A program made the translations under genes and the position numbers. Shown in pieces: positions 44,008 to 51,956 of a stretch of DNA of 64,000 nt. This DNA is from Bacillus sp. FJAT-25509 (lineage in GTDB: Bacteria; Bacillota; Bacilli; Bacillales; Bacillaceae_G). The notes beneath the pieces are model-generated. The model made no database searches, was not told the DNA's origin, and saw only the letters and a program-made list of their open reading frames with translations. Each line of letters opens with the position of its first letter. Position 1 is the first letter of the stretch. The stretch is from contig NZ_LJIZ01000008.1 of the NCBI RefSeq assembly GCF_001420605.1, positions 163,222-227,221 on the forward strand, in the 5' to 3' direction.

Positions 44008-44985
44008 TCAAGATTCCACTTTTAGTTTTTTCTGCAATTTTTTCTCACTAAAGATCCAGCCCGTGAATGAACTGATAATATTATGTTCGTAGTCGAATTT
44101 GACTACTGCAACAAATGGGTAGTATGTTTCGGTTCGATACCTTAGATCGATTAGTCTTAATTCTTTATGGTCATCATGTCCAATCAATTCCCAAATATAA
44201 ACTGGTGAAAATGCCAGAAATGATTTAACGTTTTCATCCTTAAAGGCTGCTTTTACATCTTCAATTACTGGTAAGGGGATTCTTTTAAATACGTCGTGGA
44301 TTTTAAAGATTCTTTTCTTTATTTTGCCAACGTAATGATGAGAATCTGTACTTGCTACAATATGATAATGAGTGTATTTTATAGAAGGTGAAACATAGAC
44401 CCGTTTTACATCTGGTAATTTTTTTGTGACGGTCTGAATCACGATTTGTTTTTGTCGATATCTAAACGCATAGTAAAAAATCATAATGAAATAGAGCATG
44501 ACACAGATCGGACCAGCTCTAAAATGAAAAATAACAAATGGAACTCCAACTAAATGGATTGCAAAAATAATTGGATCGAAAGTGTTGATAATGCCAAAAG
44601 CAATCCAGCGTTTTGAAAATGGCCTTAGTGCTTGAGTTCCATAGGCATTAAATAAATCAACGAATACGTGCACACTTACTGCCATGAAAGACCAAAATAA
44701 ATAGAGTGCATAGTGATCTCTATGGTTAAATAATGTCATAAGCGCAGAAAGTGATAATGTCCATAAAATGACTGCAGGAATTGAATGCGTAATTCCACGA
44801 TGATGTTTTAAATATTTTGCGTTATTTCTTAATTTTAATATCGTGTCACTGTCTGGTAATTGTGATCCAATGATTGTTGTTAATAAGAGTGAGTTTGTCA
44901 AATGTGGATCATGTAGGACAATTGGACTCAGGGTTGCTAATCCGCCAAGTGTAAATCCCATTACAAGATGAGTACCAGTATCCAT
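44008..44985 (-). CDS. yfhP: YfhP-like metal-dependent hydrolase (DUF457), membrane protein
   Basis: A 325-residue membrane protein of the LexA-binding/YdjM-YfhP family. The N-terminal half has MDTGTHLVMGF, GSQLPDSD and HHRGITHSIPA, which supply putative metal ligands, with about four hydrophobic segments; the last 140 residues are a soluble domain. B. subtilis YfhP is reported as a negative regulator of yfhQRST-linked functions in some annotations, but the activity is unknown. GGGAGGAAC precedes ATG 44985. Divergent mutY starts 86 bases away. Confidence 0.85.
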   Translation of the reverse strand: MDTGTHLVMGFTLGGLATLSPIVLHDPHLTNSLLLTTIIGSQLPDSDTILKLRNNAKYLKHHRGITHSIPAVILWTLSLSALMTLFNHRDHYALYLFWSFMAVSVHVFVDLFNAYGTQALRPFSKRWIAFGIINTFDPIIFAIHLVGVPFVIFHFRAGPICVMLYFIMIFYYAFRYRQKQIVIQTVTKKLPDVKRVYVSPSIKYTHYHIVASTDSHHYVGKIKKRIFKIHDVFKRIPLPVIEDVKAAFKDENVKSFLAFSPVYIWELIGHDDHKELRLIDLRYRTETYYPFVAVVKFDYEHNIISSFTGWIFSEKKLQKKLKVES

Positions 44986-45071
44986 TTAGTTCCTCCCTTT
45001 ACTTACCCTTTTAATTTTTATAGTATTGACTATTAACAAAAACATATAGATGTTAGAGAAAGGTATAAGTT

Positions 45072-46166
45072 ATGAATAATGATTTAAATAAGACATTAGA
45101 AGTTTTCCCCAAAAATGACTTTAAAAATAATTTAGTTAATTGGTTTTTAGCAGAACAGAGAGATTTACCTTGGAGAAAGAATAAAGACCCATATCGAGTA
45201 TGGGTTTCAGAAATAATGCTTCAGCAAACACGTGTAGATACAGTAATCCCTTTTTATAATAAGTTTATGCAAAATTTCCCGACTATTGCTGACTTGGCGA
45301 ATGCCGAGGATGAAAAAGTATTGAAAGCATGGGAAGGACTTGGGTATTATTCTAGAGCTAGAAATTTGCAATCTGCTGTACGAGAAGTCCATGAAGAGTA
45401 TTCAGGGAAAGTACCAGATACACCGGAATTAATAAGCAAATTAAAAGGCGTAGGACCATATACTGCTGGAGCTATCCTTAGTATTGCATACGGTAAACCA
45501 GAGCCAGCGGTTGATGGGAATGTAATGAGGGTATTATCTAGAATACTAACAATTTGGGAGGACATTGGTGTTCCTAAAAACCGAAAAATTTTTGAACAAG
45601 CTGTAAGAGCTTTAATTAGTCATGAAGATCCATCTGCCTTTAATCAAGGTCTGATGGAATTAGGTGCATTAATATGTACACCAACAAATCCAGCATGTTT
45701 ACTTTGTCCTGTGAGGGAACAATGTTTAGCGTTTGAAACTGGAGTTGTTACTGAGTTACCGATAAAAAGTAAAAAGAAAGCACCAAAACCAGTTAATTTA
45801 GCAGTAGGTGTCATTAAGAATAAAAATAATCAATATTTAATTCAACAAAGACCTTCTAGTGGATTACTTGCTAATATGTGGGAGTTTCCAACTGCTGAAC
45901 TACAATCAACGTTGTTATCTAAAAGTGATACGCTTAGCTTTTTCTTAAATCAAGAATCTCAATTAGTAGTTGAAGGGTTATCATATCAATTTAATATTGA
46001 GCATGTTTTTTCACATCTTGTATGGAAAATGGAAGTTTATATTGGAGAAGCAGTAAATGAGGGTAGTTTATCAAGTAATCAGAAATGGGTAACATTAGAT
46101 GAGTGTAAAGAGCTGCCGTTTCCAGTAGTGCATCAAAAGATTTATCAGCAAATCGAAAAGCTTTGA
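45072..46166 (+). CDS. mutY: A/G-specific adenine DNA glycosylase
   Basis: A 364-residue repair enzyme that removes adenine opposite 8-oxoguanine. It has LPWRKNKDPYRVWVSEIMLQQT (catalytic Glu), the helix-hairpin-helix LKGVGPYTAGAI followed by the PAVDGNVMRV Asp region, a 4Fe-4S motif C-x6-C-x2-C-x5-C (CTPTNPACLLCPVREQC), and a C-terminal MutT-like domain that reads 8-oxoG. AGAAAGG lies upstream of ATG 45072. B. subtilis yfhQ (mutY) has the same neighbours, yfhP and yfhS. Confidence 0.95.
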   Translation: MNNDLNKTLEVFPKNDFKNNLVNWFLAEQRDLPWRKNKDPYRVWVSEIMLQQTRVDTVIPFYNKFMQNFPTIADLANAEDEKVLKAWEGLGYYSRARNLQSAVREVHEEYSGKVPDTPELISKLKGVGPYTAGAILSIAYGKPEPAVDGNVMRVLSRILTIWEDIGVPKNRKIFEQAVRALISHEDPSAFNQGLMELGALICTPTNPACLLCPVREQCLAFETGVVTELPIKSKKKAPKPVNLAVGVIKNKNNQYLIQQRPSSGLLANMWEFPTAELQSTLLSKSDTLSFFLNQESQLVVEGLSYQFNIEHVFSHLVWKMEVYIGEAVNEGSLSSNQKWVTLDECKELPFPVVHQKIYQQIEKL

Positions 46167-46169
46167 AAC

Positions 46170-46202
46170 AAAAAGCCTCCAACAAGTGTTTGGAGGTTTT
46201 TG
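46170..46202. terminator. Terminator between mutY and yfhS
   Basis: AAAAAGCCTCCAA pairs with TTGGAGGTTTTT, followed by T. It serves convergent genes. Confidence 0.88.
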
Positions 46203-46218
46203 TGATTTGAGAGTCACT

Positions 46219-46443
46219 TTAGTCAATAGTAGGGCGGGTACCACTAGTCCAGTCTGCTTCATTTCTATGAAGACCACCGCGTGATTCAATTTCTTTTATT
46301 ATTTCTTTTTGCATTGTGCTACCTTCAATATTTAAATAACCAGTTATTTGCTGAAATGAATGATGATAGTATTCCAACTCACTATCTTTCCACTGAGTTT
46401 TTGGAGTCATTGATAATTCTGAAAGATCTCTGCCAACGTACAT
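46219..46443 (-). CDS. yfhS: YfhS-like small protein
   Basis: A 74-residue protein starting MYVGRDLSELSMTPKTQWKD, with a helical HHSFQQITGYLN segment and EIIKEIESRGGLHRNEADW. Length, content and place (between mutY and sspE) match B. subtilis YfhS, unknown in function but reported as sporulation-related. AGGAGG lies upstream of ATG 46443. In B. subtilis fabL lies between yfhS and sspE; here it is missing. Confidence 0.8.
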   Translation of the reverse strand: MYVGRDLSELSMTPKTQWKDSELEYYHHSFQQITGYLNIEGSTMQKEIIKEIESRGGLHRNEADWTSGTRPTID

Positions 46444-46574
46444 AAATAAACCTCCTTATAATTTCTTCTCATAGTTTTCCACTCAACTGGTTCAATAAAC
46501 AAAAAAATTAGTAAAGTTTTTTTACATAATAAACTGAATGATGGACATCATATTATTTGTGGAGGTGATAAATC

Positions 46575-46769
46575 ATGAACAACAACAACAATCAATTCAA
46601 TGCTGGAAAAACAGCATCTGGAACTAACATTGGAAAAGTTAAACAACAAAACCAAAGTTTTGGACAAGAGTTTTCAAGTGAAACTGATGTTCAAGCTGTA
46701 AGAGAAGCAAATGCACAATCTGCACAAAAATCTGCTTCTAAAAACTTTGGACAACAAAACCAACAATAA
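46575..46769 (+). CDS. sspE: Gamma-type small acid-soluble spore protein
   Basis: A 64-residue, Asn/Gln-rich protein with NAGKTASGTNIGKVKQQNQ, FGQEFSSETDVQAVREANA and SAQKSASKNFGQQNQQ. This is the SspE family: forespore proteins that are degraded during germination to supply amino acids; FSSETD contains the germination protease cleavage region. GGAGGTG precedes ATG 46575. A CATATTA at 46546-46552 resembles a sigma G -10. It is shorter than B. subtilis SspE (84), having one repeat copy less. Confidence 0.9.
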   Translation: MNNNNNQFNAGKTASGTNIGKVKQQNQSFGQEFSSETDVQAVREANAQSAQKSASKNFGQQNQQ

Positions 46770-46895
46770 TCCTTTAAAGAGGAATTACTAGAAGTGCGCT
46801 GTTGATGAGGAGATCGTAAGTAAAGTCTTACTTTCTAAAAATCATCTTCCTGTCTGATGAGAGATCATGCAGTCTAGTTGTTATAAAGAACGTTC
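46770..46895 (+). other. Unassigned sspE 3' region with small hairpins
   Basis: The 126 bases between the sspE stop and its terminator hold no ORF. A GTAAG/CTTAC hairpin lies near 46818-46835. GATGAGGAGATCG and GATGAGAGATCATG are near-repeats of each other. I cannot assign a function; it may simply be a 3' untranslated region. Confidence 0.4.
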
Positions 46896-46930
46896 AAAAA
46901 GAGCACCCTTATATTGAGGGTGCTCTTTTC
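46896..46930 (+). terminator. Terminator downstream of sspE
   Basis: AAAAAGAGCACCCT pairs with AGGGTGCTCTTTT across a 7-base loop, about 127 bases after the sspE stop codon. Confidence 0.88.
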
Positions 46931-47097
46931 ATATTGTTGAAAAATAAAAGGTAAATGGTCAAACGTATAGTAAGCGAATCTTATTGATAATATAATTCTT
47001 CTTTTATGCTCTAATATTTTTTTTATTGTTAGTATATTTGAGCGGTTTTATAATTTTTAAGAGCATTTAGAAAAACAATTTCAAAAAATTATAATAC

Positions 47098-47393
47098 GTT
47101 GATGTTCGACCTTAATTCACCTTTAAACTGATTTACAAGTTGTAATAAAACTCTAAGTAAAGGATATTAAATTAGGTTTTTAGAGTAACCATTTTTATGA
47201 TGAATAGTTGATTGGAACGAAGGGATGCTCGACTCCTATGGGATAAGTGGGAAGGCTGAGACCCCGGAGGCTCGCCGAGGAGGCTTAGGTCTCGCCCCAT
47301 GGAAAGCGAGCACCCTGTAGTGGAAATCAACCTCATTAACTCCTTTTACGAAAATTTGGTAATTAATTGATAAGGGTGTTTTTCAACAGCATG
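47098..47393 (+). repeat. Copy 3 of the structured repeat, extended form of about 300 bp
   Basis: It aligns to the reverse complement of 6825-7125: GTTGATGTTCGA, AAGTAAAGGATATT, the core at 47209-47331 (GTTGATTGGAACG to GTGGAAATCAAC), CTCCTTTTACGAAAAT, and CAACAGC at the end. In the core GGATGCTCG/CGAGCACC, TATGGG/CCCATG and GAGACC/GGTCTC are complementary, so the block can fold as a long stem. It fills most of the 46931-47450 gap. Confidence 0.85.
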
Positions 47394-47453
47394 AAAAGAG
47401 TAATTTAAATCCAACATTTTAAATCCACATAGAATTATTAATTTCTTCTCAAT

Positions 47454-47480
47454 AGTCAAATATCGTCAAATGTAGTCAAA
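47454..47480 (+). promoter_or_regulatory. Three tandem CtsR-like heptads upstream of ygaB
   Basis: AGTCAAA (47454-47460), TAT, CGTCAAA (47464-47470), TGT, AGTCAAA (47474-47480). The B. subtilis CtsR operator is a direct repeat of (A/G)GTCAAA separated by three bases of the type NAN. The first pair matches apart from one base; the third heptad has the same spacing. A TAATAAT -10-like sequence is at 47510-47516. Confidence 0.5.
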
Positions 47481-47537
47481 GGGATTATGTTAGTTTTCAA
47501 GAAATAGTGTAATAATGAAATAAGGATGGTGAATGGT

Positions 47538-47795
47538 ATGCAAGTATTCGATGAATTGGTAAGTCGTCAGCTTGAAACAATGGATCAGTTAATAAAGATT
47601 CAAGAAGAAATTGAACGTTGTCAAGAAATTGAAAACCAACTATTTGAATTAGAGGATTTATCAAAATTGTCTTCTATCCAAGATGAGATACATATAATGA
47701 GATCTGAATTAAAAGCTATCCAAGACACCTTTTTAATACAAACACAGCAAATTATTAAATCTTTCTCAGATGAGAGAAAAATTGCATTAAAATAA
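47538..47795 (+). CDS. ygaB: YgaB-like coiled-coil protein
   Basis: An 85-residue, almost wholly helical protein: MQVFDELVSRQLETMDQLIK, then EEIERCQEIENQLFELEDL and SIQDEIHIMRSELKAIQDTF, with heptad-like hydrophobic spacing suggesting a coiled coil. Length and location before ygaC match B. subtilis YgaB (unknown function). ATG 47538 is preferred since GGATGGTG lies 5-8 bases upstream; ATG 47526 overlaps that site. Upstream CtsR-like heptads suggest heat-shock control. Confidence 0.82.
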   Translation: MQVFDELVSRQLETMDQLIKIQEEIERCQEIENQLFELEDLSKLSSIQDEIHIMRSELKAIQDTFLIQTQQIIKSFSDERKIALK

Positions 47796-47926
47796 AAAAA
47801 ACAATGGGGCATTTTACCAAATTAATCTCCCTTTTGTTTAAAAATGGATAAGAACTAGTTATAATAGAAGTGTAAAGTATAAATAAAGTGTTGAAATGCG
47901 TCCACACTAGAAAGAAGGGAGAAACA

Positions 47927-48457
47927 ATGAACGTTCCCAAACCAGGAGAAAAAATACAGATACATAGTTACAAACATAATGGACATATTCATCGTATATG
48001 GGAAGAGACAACCATTTTAAAAGGGACGCAGCAGTTAGTAATTGGCGCAAATGATCGCACGCTTGTAACTGAATCGGACGGTAGAACATGGGTTACACGA
48101 GAGCCAGCAATTTGTTACTTTGATATGGATTATTGGTTTAATGTCATTGGAATGATTAGAGAAGATGGAGTTTATTATTACTGTAATATTAGCTCACCAT
48201 TCGTCTATGAAGATGGTGCCATTAAGTATATTGACTATGATCTAGATATTAAGGTTTTTCCAGATATGACTTACGTGCTGTTAGATGAAGATGAATATGA
48301 GAATCATCGACAAATAATGAATTATCCTCCTATTATTGACCCAATCTTAAAAAAGAACTTAGGTTATTTAAAGGAATTAATTCATCAACGAAAAGGGCCG
48401 TTTGCTACCGATTTTATTGATAATTGGTATGAACGATTCTTAATGTATCGTGATTAA
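47927..48457 (+). CDS. ygaC: YgaC / Ntdp family (DUF402) nucleoside tri- and diphosphatase
   Basis: A 176-residue protein, the exact length of B. subtilis YgaC. It has [21 protein letters not shown] at the N-terminus, [22 protein letters not shown] in the middle and [24 protein letters not shown] with conserved acidic metal ligands, matching the Ntdp/FomD-like DUF402 family. S. aureus Ntdp hydrolyses nucleoside tri- and diphosphates. ATG 47927 follows AAGGGAGAAAC; the longer frame from 47888 has no such site. A TATAAT lies about 70 bases upstream. Confidence 0.88.
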   Translation: MNVPKPGEKIQIHSYKHNGHIHRIWEETTILKGTQQLVIGANDRTLVTESDGRTWVTREPAICYFDMDYWFNVIGMIREDGVYYYCNISSPFVYEDGAIKYIDYDLDIKVFPDMTYVLLDEDEYENHRQIMNYPPIIDPILKKNLGYLKELIHQRKGPFATDFIDNWYERFLMYRD

Positions 48458-48459
48458 TC

Positions 48460-48538
48460 GAAACTGTTGAGCGGACTTAGTCTTTTGAGAATCAATCATC
48501 TCAAAAAGATAAATTCTTGTGCTCAACAGTTTCTTTTT
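48460..48538 (+). terminator. Long terminator after ygaC
   Basis: GAAACTGTTGAGC pairs with GCTCAACAGTTTC, with an inner stem TCTTTTGAGA/TCTCAAAAAGA, and T residues follow. Confidence 0.85.
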
Positions 48539-48561
48539 GAATGATATGAAAGGATGAAAAT

Positions 48562-50322
48562 ATGGGAAGTATTAAACGTTATTTAAAATTTGTTAAACCA
48601 TATCGATTTCATATTTTTTTAACGATTGCGATCGGGATCATTAAATTTGGAATCCCATTGATATTACCGTTTTTATTAAAATATGTAGTAGATAACATCA
48701 TTAATTCATCATTACCAATTGCAACTAAAAGTTCACATCTTATCTATATCATGCTAATTGCATTTGGAATATTTGTTATTGTAAGACCACCTATAGAGTA
48801 TTTCAGACAGTATTATGCTCAATATATCGGTAGTCGAATTTTATTTGATATTAGGGATCATTTATTTAAACATTTACAAAAACTAAGCTTAAGATATTAT
48901 GCTAATGCAAAAACGGGCGAAGTCATTTCGCGAGTAATAAATGATGTTGAATCGACAAAAGACTTTGTTATTACTGGGTTAATGAATGTTTGGTTAGATT
49001 TAATTACAATCTTAATTACAGTTACAATCATGTTAACAATGGATGTAAAGTTAACGCTTGTATCACTAATCGTATTACCGTTTTATACATTAGCAGTAAA
49101 GTACTTTTTCGGTCGACTTCGTTTCTTGACTCGTCAAAGATCTCAAGCTTTAGCTGTTTTACAAGGGTTCTTAACAGAAAGAATTCAAGGGATGCAAGTA
49201 ACACGAAGTTTTGCATTGGAAGATTATGAAAGCGGACTATTCAAAGAAAAAAACGGTGAGTTTTTAGATCGTGCTCTTAAACATACAGGCTGGAATGCAA
49301 GGACATTTACAATCATTAATACATTAACTGATATTGGTCCTTTATTAATTATCGGTTTTTCTGCTTATCAAGTTATTCATGGTCATTTAACGCTTGGTGA
49401 GATGGTTGCATTCGTTGGGTATATTGATCGTTTATATGATCCACTTAGAAGATTAGCGAATTCTTCAACGGCGTTAACTCAATCGTTTGCTTCGATGGAT
49501 CGTGTCTTTGAATTAATGGATGAAAAATATGACATCGTTAATCGCGATAATCCAATCAATGCCAAAAAGTTAGATGGTCAAATCCACTTTAATCAAGTAT
49601 CGTTTCAATATAATGATGTTGACGATGAGGTCATTCAAGATGTAACGTTCCAAATTGAGCCTGGTCAAAAAATTGCATTAGTTGGATCGAGTGGTGGAGG
49701 AAAGTCTTCATTAGTTAGTTTAATACCACGTTTTTATGACGTAACAAAAGGGTCTATTAAAATTGATGGTGTTGATATAAGGGACTATGATTTGAAAAGC
49801 ATGCGTGAAAAAATCGGTATTGTTTTACAAGACAATTTTCTATTTAGTGATACTGTAAAATCGAATATTCGTTATGGGAATCCGAGCGCTAGTGAAGAAG
49901 AAATTATTGCGGCTGCCAAAGCAGCAAATGCACATGATTTTATCATGAGTTTACCAGATGGGTACGACACGCTTGTTGGGGAAAGAGGAGTAAAGCTTTC
50001 TGGCGGTCAAAAACAACGTGTAGCAATTGCCCGTGTATTTTTAAGAAATCCTTCTATTCTAATATTTGACGAGGCTACTTCAGCTCTTGATTTAGAAAAT
50101 GAAAGGTATATTCAAGACGCGATTCATGAACTAGCAATGAACCGTACAACAATATTTATTGCACATAGATTATCTACCATTACACATGTAGATAAAATCG
50201 TTTATATTGATCAAGGTCAAATTGTCGAAATTGGTTCTCATGAGGAATTAATGGCTAAAAAAGAAGCTTACTATCATTTGTTTGAAATTCAAAATTTAGA
50301 GATTAGTTCGAGTTCGGTATAA
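48562..50322 (+). CDS. ygaD: ABC exporter, fused membrane and ATPase domains (YgaD-like)
   Basis: A 586-residue half-transporter of the MsbA/LmrA type. Six hydrophobic segments fill residues 1-310; the ATPase domain follows with Walker [13 protein letters not shown]-loop VLQDNFLFS, signature KLSGGQKQR, Walker [13 protein letters not shown] and the switch AHRLST. It works as a homodimer or heterodimer exporting lipid-like or drug substrates. B. subtilis ygaD lies in the same position. AAAGGATG precedes ATG 48562. A terminator follows. Confidence 0.93.
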   Translation: MGSIKRYLKFVKPYRFHIFLTIAIGIIKFGIPLILPFLLKYVVDNIINSSLPIATKSSHLIYIMLIAFGIFVIVRPPIEYFRQYYAQYIGSRILFDIRDHLFKHLQKLSLRYYANAKTGEVISRVINDVESTKDFVITGLMNVWLDLITILITVTIMLTMDVKLTLVSLIVLPFYTLAVKYFFGRLRFLTRQRSQALAVLQGFLTERIQGMQVTRSFALEDYESGLFKEKNGEFLDRALKHTGWNARTFTIINTLTDIGPLLIIGFSAYQVIHGHLTLGEMVAFVGYIDRLYDPLRRLANSSTALTQSFASMDRVFELMDEKYDIVNRDNPINAKKLDGQIHFNQVSFQYNDVDDEVIQDVTFQIEPGQKIALVGSSGGGKSSLVSLIPRFYDVTKGSIKIDGVDIRDYDLKSMREKIGIVLQDNFLFSDTVKSNIRYGNPSASEEEIIAAAKAANAHDFIMSLPDGYDTLVGERGVKLSGGQKQRVAIARVFLRNPSILIFDEATSALDLENERYIQDAIHELAMNRTTIFIAHRLSTITHVDKIVYIDQGQIVEIGSHEELMAKKEAYYHLFEIQNLEISSSSV

Positions 50323-50328
50323 AAGATT

Positions 50329-50363
50329 AGCACAAAGAAATTAGTTTCTTTGTGCTTTTTTAT
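50329..50363 (+). terminator. Terminator after ygaD
   Basis: AGCACAAAGAAA pairs with TTTCTTTGTGCT across a 4-base loop, followed by six T. Confidence 0.92.
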
Positions 50364-50483
50364 TACTTTCAAATCGATCTGGAAATGGATAAAAATCGGT
50401 TAATTATCTATGGCAAGGATTGAAAAAAGCAACAACCATATAAAGAATGCGGTCGAGATACCCCATTTACAAACACTCAAAAC

Positions 50484-50511
50484 AAAAAGCCTCCGCAATT
50501 CGGAGGCTTTT
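50484..50511 (-). terminator. Terminator of ygaE
   Basis: AAAAAGCCTCCG pairs with CGGAGGCTTTT around a short loop; it starts at the ygaE stop codon and can act in both directions. Confidence 0.88.
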
Positions 50512-51607
50512 ACATTGTTTCAGCCTGTTCAACTTGAACTTGGTATTCTTTGTGATAAGTTTGATGGCTATCAACGAGTGTATTTAAATGCTCAACATTT
50601 TCGCTATATTCTAAAATGGCAGATACTACTTGGAATAAATGTAACCATGTTTTTTGTTTTTCTTCGTCATTAATATCATGGTGGTCCAAGAATGCCTTTG
50701 TTAATTTATCTTTTATTATATTTTCTTCTCTGTGAAGTGGAGCAGTTTGATCAAAGTTTACTTTGCCGATTAATTTCATTAAAGCATGTTCATGAAATTG
50801 AGTTAAACATGTTAATTCATTTTTTACTAAATCTTGGAATTCTTTCGGAGATGCGTTAATTTCATATTCTAATCGGTTTAAAGCTTTTAACGTATCAAAT
50901 GCGTTATCGGCTGTGACAAGCATTTGTCTAAACAATACGATTTTACGAGCTTTTTCATGCTCTTTTTTCTTACGACCAACAAGAATGATTCGGTCTTCTT
51001 TGTATAAGCGATATATTTTCGTAACATTTCTCATGATTTCTTTTAATTGATAAATTTCATCTTTTAAACCATTATGGCTAACAGTTTTGTGTAGAGCCAT
51101 CATCATTAGTTTATTTGTTTGTTCAGTAATCGAAATCATGCCACGAGATAATTTTTTTTCATAATTTGGAGGCATTAAGAAAATATTTACAAATGATGCA
51201 GCTAAGACACCAATCGTTACTGCCAAAATACGATCGAAAGTAAAAATGGCAAAGTGTTCGGTACTTGTACTTACCTCCATAATAACGACTACAGTAACTA
51301 ATGTTGTAGCAATTGTATTTTCGAGTTTTAGTTTTAATGTAATTATAATCACTAGAATACATGTAAATCCGATAATTACTGGATTATTCCCTAGAGTAAT
51401 CACTGCGATAATTGCCAGTATCGCACCAATCAAGTTAGCCTGAAGTTGTTCAATTAACGATTTATATGATTGGTTTACTGATGATTTTAATGCCGAAATA
51501 GCAGAGATACCTGCAATTGAAGCTGTAGATAAATCAAAAAACATCGCGCTATAAATGGCGAGCGTAATAGCTATACCAGTTTTTAGAACACGCGCTCCTA
51601 ATCTCAT
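50510..51607 (-). CDS. ygaE: YgaE-like aromatic acid exporter / FUSC family protein
   Basis: A 365-residue protein. The first 145 residues hold four or more hydrophobic segments (ITLAIYSAMFFDLSTASIAGISAI, FVNIFLMPPNYEKKLSRGM) typical of ArAE_1; the rest is a helical cytoplasmic domain with ELTCLTQFHEHALMKLIGKV. B. subtilis YgaE lies next to ygaD in convergent order, as here. Relatives export aromatic acids; this substrate is unknown. The ATG 51607 has AGGAGTAAT just upstream. Confidence 0.85.
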   Translation of the reverse strand: MRLGARVLKTGIAITLAIYSAMFFDLSTASIAGISAISALKSSVNQSYKSLIEQLQANLIGAILAIIAVITLGNNPVIIGFTCILVIIITLKLKLENTIATTLVTVVVIMEVSTSTEHFAIFTFDRILAVTIGVLAASFVNIFLMPPNYEKKLSRGMISITEQTNKLMMMALHKTVSHNGLKDEIYQLKEIMRNVTKIYRLYKEDRIILVGRKKKEHEKARKIVLFRQMLVTADNAFDTLKALNRLEYEINASPKEFQDLVKNELTCLTQFHEHALMKLIGKVNFDQTAPLHREENIIKDKLTKAFLDHHDINDEEKQKTWLHLFQVVSAILEYSENVEHLNTLVDSHQTYHKEYQVQVEQAETM

Positions 51608-51950
51608 TGTATTACTCCTTTTTGTTTGTCTAGCTTAAAGCTTGTAATGAAATATGAACGTTTAACTATATTACTACTAAACTACTATTTATTACATCGA
51701 GTGTTTTTCAAAATTTCTTCAATTAAAAGTAACTTTTATTTTTTTCTCATGTAACATCTTGTAACTATACAATGAACTACACGCATTATCAATACAAATT
51801 TATAAGAAATTTTGTTAATTATATGACTGGGGAAAAAGATTAAATTATTAGTTAAATTAAAAGATTTTGAACTTAAAAATGAAAGGGCTTTACTATTAAA
51901 TAAGGTGGTAGAACTGTGAAAAAAGAAGCGAAATTTTTCGCTTCTTTTTT
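51608..51950 (+). other. Gap with a T-box-like motif and a terminator hairpin
   Basis: The 349-base gap between ygaE and gltB has no ORF. AAGGTGGTAGAACTGTG at 51902-51918 resembles the T-box sequence (AAGGTGGTACC-CG). It is followed by a perfect hairpin at 51919-51950 (AAAAAGAAGCGAAA and its complement, then T). The arrangement is that of a T-box leader on the plus strand, but no gene follows in that direction; the hairpin also serves as the gltB terminator on the minus strand. Confidence 0.35.
51919..51950 (-). terminator. Terminator of the glutamate synthase gene
   Basis: AAAAAGAAGCGAAA pairs with TTTCGCTTCTTTTT around the AT-rich centre. It lies 6 bases after the gltB stop. Confidence 0.88.
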
Positions 51951-51956
51951 ATAAAA

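Noticed and set aside
50410..50673. An 87-codon plus-strand frame overlapping the 3' end of ygaE
   Set aside because: It overlaps the ygaE coding end and the terminator and shows no family resemblance.
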